A stretch of 20,194 nt of DNA from a virus, in the IMG/VR virus record IMGVR_UViG_3300001533_001577, positions 1 through 20,194 of that record; one strand, 5' to 3'. Below the pieces are notes generated by a model that worked only from the letters and a program-made list of their open reading frames with translations, did no database searches and was not told the origin of the DNA. Positions 1 to 7,334 of the stretch are shown piece by piece. The translations under genes were made by a program, and so were the position numbers. Numbering within the stretch: position 1 is the first letter of the stretch; each line of letters starts with the position of its first letter.

Positions 1-92
1 CCACGAACTTCTGTAGGACCTCTTCCTAAAATTTCTGGATTTCCTTCACCAACAAAAAATCTTTTTCCTACAAATATATCAGGTACTTTCAT
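1..92 (-). CDS. 5' end of an unidentified late/structural gene, cut by the window edge
   Basis: An ATG at 92-90 opens a frame that stays open to base 1, giving about 30 residues that begin MKVPDIFVGKRFF and include a GRGPTEVRG-like segment. The start overlaps the stop of the upstream needle-like gene (ATGA), which fits the tight packing of the rest of this operon and supports a real, translationally coupled gene. The position downstream of gp5 and needle genes suggests a virion component, but the visible part is too short to assign a family. The 3' end lies outside the window. Confidence 0.65.
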   Translation of the reverse strand, partial: MKVPDIFVGKRFFVGEGNPEILGRGPTEVR

Positions 93-661
93 TTATTATT
101 CTCCTCGTTTTTTGAACCACCTTTAGACCCTTTGATTTTTGTTGCACCATCGGCACAATCAATTAATCCTCCGTATATATTTAAGATACCTTTTCCAATA
201 CATTCTACAGTATTTTCTGAAATTATTTTCACCGATGTATCAGAGTTTACAAAAACACCTTCCTTTCCATTCACAACAACTTTTTCATTTGCATCAATAT
301 TAATCACACCATTTTTCCCATCACCACCAGTTGCTCTTAAATCAATATTTTCACCTTCAATACGAACTCTTCCCTTTGCTTTAAGAACTAAATCACCACT
401 GACTGCATCAATATAAACTCCAGGTTCACCATCAGGAACATTATCTCCTGCCTTGATTTGAAATGAACCAGGTGCTCTGCATATTGTTCCGTGCTTTAGG
501 TGTGGTTCACCTGTAGAAGACATCGCAATATAATGTTTGGAATGTGTTCCACTTCTTACAAGAAAGGCAAGCAGTTGATTTTTTTCGTTAATGTGACCGA
601 ACTTTAATTCACCATCCTTATTTCCATAACGAATGATATGATAGTTTTCTTTTTTAGACAT
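89..661 (-). CDS. Beta-helical needle/spike-like baseplate protein (separate counterpart of the gp5 C-terminal needle)
   Basis: 190 residues. From about residue 75 to 180 the protein is a series of short beta strands rich in Val, Ile, Gly and Asn/Asp (GVYIDAVSGDLVLKAKGRV, then IEGENIDLRA, VINIDANEKVVVNG, VFVNSDTSVKI). This is the look of a trimeric beta-helix such as the needle at the C-terminus of T4 gp5. The tail is a short Lys/Gly/Asn-rich segment. No enzyme motif or signal peptide is visible. The start codon shares one base with the stop of the gp5-like gene (TAATG), so coupled translation and a place in the same hub-spike complex are likely. I infer that it forms, or is part of, the membrane-piercing needle that the upstream OB-fold protein lacks. 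A tail-fibre-like or other structural role is possible. Confidence 0.6.
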   Translation of the reverse strand: MSKKENYHIIRYGNKDGELKFGHINEKNQLLAFLVRSGTHSKHYIAMSSTGEPHLKHGTICRAPGSFQIKAGDNVPDGEPGVYIDAVSGDLVLKAKGRVRIEGENIDLRATGGDGKNGVINIDANEKVVVNGKEGVFVNSDTSVKIISENTVECIGKGILNIYGGLIDCADGATKIKGSKGGSKNEENNK

Positions 662-3009
662 TATCGTGGAACTCTAAAAACATTTACATCTGGTATTTTT
701 CCAACACAATCAATTACAGAAATAATCTTATCTTGCACTTCTGGTTCTTTGACTTCATCTTTTGATACTCTATCTATACAGAAAACTGGAAGTAATCTTG
801 CATTATATCCAGTTTCACTTTGAATATAAATTGAAGGAACTTCTTTGAATCCTTCACCAGATGATGTAATTTTAATACTTTCAATTACACCAAATGGTCC
901 AAATTTTGGAACTGCAACAGCACCATTATTAGGTTCAATTACAATCTCATCAGTTTCTTGATAATTAAATCCACCATTTTGTATTTCTAATCCACAAAGA
1001 TATAAAATTACAGGATATTTACCATCATCCAATCCAGGATAATCACCTCTAACTAATGTAGAAGAATCTTGTACTGGTGCAGTAATAGTTCCAAAAGTAT
1101 TCACAGTATAATCAACACCACCACCAATAATTTCATTCCCCAATTCAGTACTTGTATTATTTGGAAGTCTTACAGTATCACCAGGAAGTAATTCAATAGT
1201 ATCACCAGGATTGTAGGGAGTATCATAAGTACCATCACTTCTTTGTACTGTTGTATTATCAGCAGGAGCCCATACTCTTCCATCACCACCACGATCTCCA
1301 TTTGGACTGGTCCTATATCCAGTTCCAGGATCTTCAATTACAACACTAGTTACACCATTAGTTCCAGTACCACCAGCAGTTACAGGAGTTCCACCAGTCC
1401 CAGCACCATCAGTACCACCAGTAGTATCAACAGGTCCTATAACTGCTCTTCCTACAGCACCAGTACCAGTTCCACAAGCATCAATAAATCTCACAAAAGG
1501 TGCAGAACTATATCCAGAACCAGGAGTTACAATATCTACTCCAAGTATATCACCAACAGCACTCACAATTACATTTCCAGATGCTCCAGAACCACCACCG
1601 CCAAAAAATTCAACTGTTGGTGGACCACATAAAACTGCTCCAACATTACAAGGATTATCAAATACATCACTAAAATCTAAATCAAAATTAAAATTATCTG
1701 GATCTATAGAATCTGTAACATTATCAGCAAAAGACTTTGCTTTTTCTATTAATGAATTCACATCAAAACTAGCAACATTACCTGGACCATCCCAAATATT
1801 CCATTCTTTTACTTCGGGACAATCAGGATTCTCATCACAAGAAAGAAATGTAAGTATATCAATAAGAAAATCAATAACATCACCTACAAGGTCAAATGCT
1901 CCAAGAAGTGCATTAATTGGTGCAAGTATTGCATCTAAAGCAGAAGTAATAAGACCAACAATCTTTCCAATCAATCCACCAACCATATTTTCAACAGCAC
2001 ATAGTGGTACATTAATAAATCTATCTATTGCTTGAAGTAAAAAATCAGTAATCATTTTCAGTAGATTACTAATAATTTTACGGAACAAACAAGCAATTAA
2101 ATCATTCGCAGTTTCCATTGTTCTTTTAAGACCTGGCCTTTGATTTGGAAACAGAACATAATATAAATCTTTTGCAGTATTATTTAATTTATTTGTTACA
2201 AACTTTTGTATTTCTGTTATGACCCACTTTATACCACCAGCAATAAAATTTGCTGCATCATCTACTGCGTTTCTTATAAAATTCTCTATATCTTGTATTC
2301 CATTTGTGATAGATTGTCTCCAATCATTTGCTTGTTTTTTTACTCTTTCAATAGATTGAATAAGATTTTTAATCTTAAGTTGAATTGCACCTAATGGTAC
2401 TCTATCACAATTTGCAGGAGTTGCTAATGATTCATCATTTTCATCAACTTCTTCTTCATCTTGAATATTTTGAGCCGTTCCACTACTTAATGTATTAGAT
2501 TCCCAAAGTGATGCTTGACCTCCTTGCCCTCCTGTAGGACTTGTTGCAACTGAAAAATATGGAGCATCAAGATTAAAAGGATTAAATGCACTTAATGGGT
2601 CAAACCCATTCTCTTGTGTACGATTTAAAAATGTTTGTTCGTTGTTTCCTATACAACCAAGAATGATAGGTTCATTCCCATCAATACCATCCTTATAAAA
2701 TCCAAGAACAACTGAACCTTGTCTTAAATTTGATGTTTGATAACTTGCTGCGTGACCTGAACCAGCAGTGACTGGATATAAAACCTCACATAATTCAAGT
2801 TTATCATCAGGAAGTTTATTTTTAACTTGAGGATGTTTTCCTGTAACTCTTGCTTTATATCTTGCCCCCCATCCAGGAAGATTTGTTACATCATTCCATT
2901 TTTCTGCAACTTGATTTCCTTTCCAATTTTCATCAGGTACGATAATTCCAGTCCACCAATAAAATCCACCATTACCAATTGATTCTGGATTAAAGAGACT
3001 ATTCTGCAT
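661..3009 (-). CDS. 5: gp5-like baseplate hub/spike protein with OB-fold, without the lysozyme domain
   Basis: 782 residues. Residues about 18-125 match the T4 gp5 N-terminal OB-fold: WWTGIIVP opening, ARVTGKHPQ, LCEVLYPVTAGSG, then GSVVLGFYKDG and EPIILGCIGN. T4 gp5 then has a lysozyme domain and a triple-stranded beta-helix; neither is visible here. Instead there is an acidic linker (about 183-194), a long amphipathic helical region (about 205-390), a Gly/Thr-rich stretch (526-553) and beta-rich repeats with GSGY/GTGY turns (about 478-745). The protein should sit on the gp27-like hub, whose gene is directly upstream with a one-base overlap (TAATG), and connect to the needle encoded downstream. 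The OB-fold assignment is firm. The role of the helical and repeat regions is unknown. Confidence 0.8.
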   Translation of the reverse strand: MQNSLFNPESIGNGGFYWWTGIIVPDENWKGNQVAEKWNDVTNLPGWGARYKARVTGKHPQVKNKLPDDKLELCEVLYPVTAGSGHAASYQTSNLRQGSVVLGFYKDGIDGNEPIILGCIGNNEQTFLNRTQENGFDPLSAFNPFNLDAPYFSVATSPTGGQGGQASLWESNTLSSGTAQNIQDEEEVDENDESLATPANCDRVPLGAIQLKIKNLIQSIERVKKQANDWRQSITNGIQDIENFIRNAVDDAANFIAGGIKWVITEIQKFVTNKLNNTAKDLYYVLFPNQRPGLKRTMETANDLIACLFRKIISNLLKMITDFLLQAIDRFINVPLCAVENMVGGLIGKIVGLITSALDAILAPINALLGAFDLVGDVIDFLIDILTFLSCDENPDCPEVKEWNIWDGPGNVASFDVNSLIEKAKSFADNVTDSIDPDNFNFDLDFSDVFDNPCNVGAVLCGPPTVEFFGGGGSGASGNVIVSAVGDILGVDIVTPGSGYSSAPFVRFIDACGTGTGAVGRAVIGPVDTTGGTDGAGTGGTPVTAGGTGTNGVTSVVIEDPGTGYRTSPNGDRGGDGRVWAPADNTTVQRSDGTYDTPYNPGDTIELLPGDTVRLPNNTSTELGNEIIGGGVDYTVNTFGTITAPVQDSSTLVRGDYPGLDDGKYPVILYLCGLEIQNGGFNYQETDEIVIEPNNGAVAVPKFGPFGVIESIKITSSGEGFKEVPSIYIQSETGYNARLLPVFCIDRVSKDEVKEPEVQDKIISVIDCVGKIPDVNVFRVPR
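1351..1434 (-). repeat. Low-complexity Gly/Thr-rich coding tract inside gp5-like gene
   Basis: Residues 526-553 of the gp5-like protein are almost entirely Gly, Thr, Ala, Val and Pro. The DNA is an imperfect array of ACC-, CCA- and GTT-containing triplets on the plus strand. It links two GSGY/GTGY-type beta repeats and is probably a flexible linker. The array may vary in length by slippage. The biased composition also creates a long open frame on the opposite strand that is not a gene. Confidence 0.55.
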
Positions 3010-4310
3010 TATCGTTTGTATGGTTTTCTACCGTAAGAATCTCTTACAAGAGTCAATTTTGTAAATGCACCTTCTCGTGCATCAAAAAATTGTACTAGGT
3101 TTGATATCATATATAGTCCACTATTTTTACCACTTACAACTTGAGTTTTATCTGAACTCAATTCTGGGAAATCACAATAGATTAAATTCCCAGCACGATG
3201 TGATAAATCACCGGCAATTGTAATATTTAATATAATTGTAAACAACTGATTATAACGACTTGCTGCTTGTGCTGTAATTTCATTTACATCATAATCTTTT
3301 TTCTTTGAATTCTCCTTATCAATTTTTTGCATCACTCCAATTGGTTGCATCTTACTGATAATTCTGGTTGGTTTCCCAAATAAATCATCAGGAAGACGAG
3401 GTAGATTTGTTCCTGCAAGATTTACTCCATCAGCACCTTCTCTTTCACTTTCAAGTTTTCTTTCTTCGTATTCAGTGCTAAAGAAATTATATCTTCTCAC
3501 TTCAGAACCATAAGCACCAATCATCATCTTTTGCTGAACATCAATATTAATTGTTGGAGTTGCTTCTAATATTTTTCCATCATATCCAGCAGGAAGTTCT
3601 GTTGTATTTGTATAAATGTATTTTTTATATCCTCTATTTTCATCAAGTAATTTCTCAATTGATTTAAAGTGAAATCCATCATAGTTCTCAAAGAAAAAGA
3701 AACCAGCAGACTTATCTCTTCCACCTTCAGGAATACTTCTTTTTCCTAACCAAGTACATTTATAAAATGGTTTTTCAGTGTGTCCGTTAAAATTATATTC
3801 ATTATCAGTAACTTCTATACTTAAATCCTTTTCAGTATTTAAAAAATCTGTAAGTATAAGTGCAACAGAAGTAGATATTTTACCTTCAAAATGTCCGTCT
3901 ACTCTAGTTTCAACAAGTTCATTTGTAAAAAACTCTTTTGTTACAAGGTCCACCACAAAAACCATATTTTGTGTATGTTCCATTTTATTACGAATTCTTC
4001 CAATATAAAGACACTTCTCATTTGAGAAATCTAAAATATTTCCATAACCATCTTCAAGTTTTAATTCAACTTTTTCTGCACCACATAAATCTAAACCTTC
4101 AATTAAACTTACAAGTTTTCCATCTTTATCAACAGAGTAACCAGTATCAGCAATAATTGCAGTTGCCTTTATGTAATTCTCAAGTACACTTTCATAGTAA
4201 TGTAGATTCACAAAACCACGATTTACATCACAAGACTTACCACCTTCATTTGAATAAATGGTAAACTTTGATACATTATATTCTCTTGCAACTTGATTAG
4301 TGAGACTCAT
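3009..4310 (-). CDS. 27: gp27-like baseplate hub protein
   Basis: 433 residues, against about 390 in T4 gp27. The N-terminal half contains beta-rich stretches typical of VgrG/gp27-type hub proteins. The C-terminal part shows GDLSHRAGNLIYCDFPEL followed by SGLYMISNLVQFFDAREG and a TKLTLVRDSYG ending. This is the layout of the last hub domain, where the protein describes a 'returned' beta sheet that holds the tail tube. No enzyme motif is present. Its gene lies directly upstream of the gp5-like OB-fold gene with a one-base overlap, matching the physical gp27-gp5 complex in T4. The assignment rests on position, length and the C-terminal pattern rather than on close identity, so it is likely but not certain. 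Confidence 0.65.
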   Translation of the reverse strand: MSLTNQVAREYNVSKFTIYSNEGGKSCDVNRGFVNLHYYESVLENYIKATAIIADTGYSVDKDGKLVSLIEGLDLCGAEKVELKLEDGYGNILDFSNEKCLYIGRIRNKMEHTQNMVFVVDLVTKEFFTNELVETRVDGHFEGKISTSVALILTDFLNTEKDLSIEVTDNEYNFNGHTEKPFYKCTWLGKRSIPEGGRDKSAGFFFFENYDGFHFKSIEKLLDENRGYKKYIYTNTTELPAGYDGKILEATPTINIDVQQKMMIGAYGSEVRRYNFFSTEYEERKLESEREGADGVNLAGTNLPRLPDDLFGKPTRIISKMQPIGVMQKIDKENSKKKDYDVNEITAQAASRYNQLFTIILNITIAGDLSHRAGNLIYCDFPELSSDKTQVVSGKNSGLYMISNLVQFFDAREGAFTKLTLVRDSYGRKPYKR

Positions 4311-7300
4311 TATCCAACAGTAAGTGGTTGTAATATACTATCCATACTACTATCTATGGAAGATGTTGAAGCATTTCCTCCACCCATCGGCATAGGAACT
4401 GGTTTTTCTACAATAACTCTTTGTAGCATTATTGTAGAAGTATTCTCTCCTTCATAAGAAGTGTAATTTTTTAAGACTGAAATCGCATCATCATATTTTG
4501 CTCTATTCAAATCACTTAAAAATCCAGGAAAGTTCTGTTCTAATGCAGCAGTTGTATCAGCATCAAGAACAAACTCTGGACCTTTTTCTCCTAATATTGC
4601 TTTTGTACGACCGTGAACTTTTCCACCTTTTTCAAATGCAACGTGAACATGGTCATTGTGTTGACGATTTGTGGAATCACCCCAATAGTCTAAAGATACT
4701 CTTTTACCATTTGCAATACCGTATCCAAGTGGTGTATAAATTAACTGTGTTATATTAGAACCATAATTATCAATTAATTTTTGAGCAAATTCAAGCATTT
4801 CTGGAGTTCCCATTTGACCTGCACCAACATTTGAAAAATCCATTGCTCTTCCAGATATGTGATAACTTTTATCACCAGGAAATCTTGGTGCTCTTTGTCC
4901 ACTCGTCATTTGAAGTCCCATACTTTCTGCAAGTTCTCTTGCTACTTGAAGATTACCAGAACCAGTTCCTAAAGAAGTTCCAGCTCTAAATTTCGCAGTC
5001 CCATCAGGTGCTTTAGGAACTGTGCTTAAATATTGTGCGTGTTTTCTACTTCCAGAACTTTCGTCAGCAGGTCTTTCCCATTCCCTCATCCACCAATCTG
5101 CTGCTTCTTGTGCGGAAGAAAAACTTCTTCTTTGATATTCACCTGGTGAAACTAAAGAAAGATTTTGAGGTTCATTTAGTGCATAATCAATTTGTGCTTT
5201 CCAATTAGTTTCCCAATCAGGAACAGCACGAATAAAAGGTTCAACTCTACCGTGAGACCATTGAAACAAACCAATTCCAGTTCCTCCAGGTTCTCTTACA
5301 TTTGGTCTAAAACTACTTTCTCTAGAAATATTAGCCATTAAACCAAGTGCTTGTATATCACTCATCTTCTTCACACTAATCAAATAATCATAAATTTCTT
5401 TCTGTATTCCTGTAGGTGCATATCCACCATACATTCCTCCAGGAGAACTACCAGGTCTAGTACCAGGTTCAGTAATACCGTCTAAATTCAATTGTCTACG
5501 AATTGATTGTAGACTTTCATTTACTTTTGAATTAATCATCACTTCAAAAGTTCTTGAAATTTGCTCTCCAATCTTCATACCAATATTTTCATTAGAAGAA
5601 AGAGTTCTTGGAACTACACCACCACCAGCAAGACCTACAAGTTGCTTTTGAATGCTTTCTATGGTTTGTGAAGATTGACTATCAATTGCATTTTGAATCA
5701 GTGCTCCAAATCCATATCCAATTTTTTGAAATACACTCTTCTCTGGTTTTTGTCCCATCACCAAATCAACAGAAGCACCCATCAACCCACCAAGCATAGG
5801 AATTTCTTTTAGATTTTTAGAAGTTTTTTCTAATATTCCAAGTGGGTCTTTTTTTGATTTGTCTTTTGATGTTGGAAATAACTTTTCAATCTCTTTTTTA
5901 CCACCAATATCTTTACCTGGGATTGTTCTTTGTGGTTGTACTCTTGGTGGTCGTCTTCTTATCTTTTTAATTTTTCTTCTAATTGCACCACCAACTTTCT
6001 TACCACCTCTTGTAACTTGACCACCCTTTGATTTTATTTGAACTCCAGTATTTCCTGCAAAAGTATCATAAAGTGCTCCACCAACAATATCACCAAGAAT
6101 ACCCCCAAGAATTGTTCCAGCAAAAGGAATTGGTATAAATGTCCCTAAAGCAGAACCAATTGTAGCACCAACTGCTTTTGCTGCTGCTCTTCCAGGTTTT
6201 TCACCCATCGCAAGAGAAAATGCAAAATCTAATAACCCACCAATTATAGGAACTCTACCAAAAATACCTTTTGCAATTTTAGTTCCTGCTGTACCAAGAA
6301 CTTTAAGTGATGCTCTATTTGCTGCTTTCCCCAATCCACGAGAAAAAATTGCTCCTTTTCCTGTTCCTCCAGCAAGACCTCTTTGAACTCCATATCTTTG
6401 ATTAAGAGGTTTAAATCTCTTTCTAACATCAGCAAGTGCTCTCTTCTGACTTGCACCTTGTGCTCTTCTTCCCTCATATATTCTTGCAGCATCATTACCA
6501 TATATCTTTTCAATTTTTTTAACTTGGTTATTCCTGTTAAGATAATCTCGCAGTTTTTGGTTTGGTTTTAATGCTCCTCCTTTTGAACTTATACTCGGTT
6601 TTCCACCAGTTTTCCCTCTTCCCAATCCAAAATCAGTTCCACCTGTCGCAGCAAGTCCCGCAATAATCGCAAGATTTGCAAAGATATTAAACTGCTTACT
6701 AAACTCATCAAAAGTTTTCTCAAAATTTTCACCACCAATAGATTTTGCAATTCCTCTTACTTGGTCGTATGCTTTATATCCAGCACCTATAAAATCAACT
6801 ACACCATTCAATATATTTCCAGTTAGTTCTTCAACAAACTTAAATGCTGGTGTAAGTTTCTTTGCAAATTCTAATACCTTTGGAATGTGCTTTCCAAATT
6901 TATTGAAGGCATAACCAAGTGATGTAAATAATAAAAATCTTTTCAGTCTATCAAGAAATCCAATCTTTGGTAAAGAAGGACCTGATATTTCCTTTTCACT
7001 TTTTGGTTCTTTCTTTTCTAATTCTTTTTCTCTTTTTTCAAACTTTTGTCTTTCTAATAACTTTCTCTTTCTTTCTTCACTTTTTTGAAATAATTTTGTA
7101 TTTTTATTAATTAACTTCTCAAGTTTTATAACTTTCTTACGAATTCTTATAACTTCAAATAATAAAGAAGTTCTTGTTTGTTTTGGTTGTTCTTCTGTTG
7201 GACCTATATCACCTGCTTTTACAATCGCAGAAGATTTTGGAATAATATTAGAAATTGGGACAAGAAACTTTTGACTATCGGTCCCTGTTGATTTTGATGG

Positions 7301-7333
7301 TGGTAATAATTTTTTAGAGTTAATAACAGCCAT
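4310..7333 (-). CDS. Tape-measure-like tail protein with tail-lysozyme and M15 peptidase-like domains
   Basis: 1007 residues. An N-terminal tail precedes a Lys/Glu-rich coiled coil (about 58-115). Next come a hydrophobic motif LDRLKRFLLFTSLGYAFNKF (127-146) shared with the neighbouring 744-residue protein, Gly/Ala-rich hydrophobic segments (about 355-425), a very basic stretch (445-465) and a second copy of a VPIIGGLL...MGEKP-like unit (361-380 and 511-530). Residues about 642-780 resemble the phage tail lysozyme family, with candidate catalytic Glu672 in NISRESSF and a GIGLFQW segment. Residues about 790-905 look like an M15 peptidase: H825-x6-D832 in SYHISGRAMDF and H895-x-H897 in DHVHVAF. 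A tape-measure-type GEKGPEFV motif follows. I infer a protein in the tail lumen or hub that degrades the cell wall during entry. It could replace the T4 gp5 lysozyme and perhaps gp28/gp29. Confidence 0.7.
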   Translation of the reverse strand: MAVINSKKLLPPSKSTGTDSQKFLVPISNIIPKSSAIVKAGDIGPTEEQPKQTRTSLLFEVIRIRKKVIKLEKLINKNTKLFQKSEERKRKLLERQKFEKREKELEKKEPKSEKEISGPSLPKIGFLDRLKRFLLFTSLGYAFNKFGKHIPKVLEFAKKLTPAFKFVEELTGNILNGVVDFIGAGYKAYDQVRGIAKSIGGENFEKTFDEFSKQFNIFANLAIIAGLAATGGTDFGLGRGKTGGKPSISSKGGALKPNQKLRDYLNRNNQVKKIEKIYGNDAARIYEGRRAQGASQKRALADVRKRFKPLNQRYGVQRGLAGGTGKGAIFSRGLGKAANRASLKVLGTAGTKIAKGIFGRVPIIGGLLDFAFSLAMGEKPGRAAAKAVGATIGSALGTFIPIPFAGTILGGILGDIVGGALYDTFAGNTGVQIKSKGGQVTRGGKKVGGAIRRKIKKIRRRPPRVQPQRTIPGKDIGGKKEIEKLFPTSKDKSKKDPLGILEKTSKNLKEIPMLGGLMGASVDLVMGQKPEKSVFQKIGYGFGALIQNAIDSQSSQTIESIQKQLVGLAGGGVVPRTLSSNENIGMKIGEQISRTFEVMINSKVNESLQSIRRQLNLDGITEPGTRPGSSPGGMYGGYAPTGIQKEIYDYLISVKKMSDIQALGLMANISRESSFRPNVREPGGTGIGLFQWSHGRVEPFIRAVPDWETNWKAQIDYALNEPQNLSLVSPGEYQRRSFSSAQEAADWWMREWERPADESSGSRKHAQYLSTVPKAPDGTAKFRAGTSLGTGSGNLQVARELAESMGLQMTSGQRAPRFPGDKSYHISGRAMDFSNVGAGQMGTPEMLEFAQKLIDNYGSNITQLIYTPLGYGIANGKRVSLDYWGDSTNRQHNDHVHVAFEKGGKVHGRTKAILGEKGPEFVLDADTTAALEQNFPGFLSDLNRAKYDDAISVLKNYTSYEGENTSTIMLQRVIVEKPVPMPMGGGNASTSSIDSSMDSILQPLTVG

Positions 7334-7334
7334 C

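Noticed and set aside
79-89. 11-base TCAGGTACTTT shared with 10473-10483 near a late promoter
   Set aside because: A match of this length between two places in 20 kb of AT-rich DNA is expected by chance, and the copy at 79-89 is coding sequence without a late octamer.
1243-1632. Long Ser/Thr/Tyr-rich open frame on the plus strand
   Set aside because: It lies antisense to the repetitive Gly/Thr-rich and beta-repeat part of the gp5-like gene. Its composition is explained by that repeat and it has no credible start signal or family resemblance.
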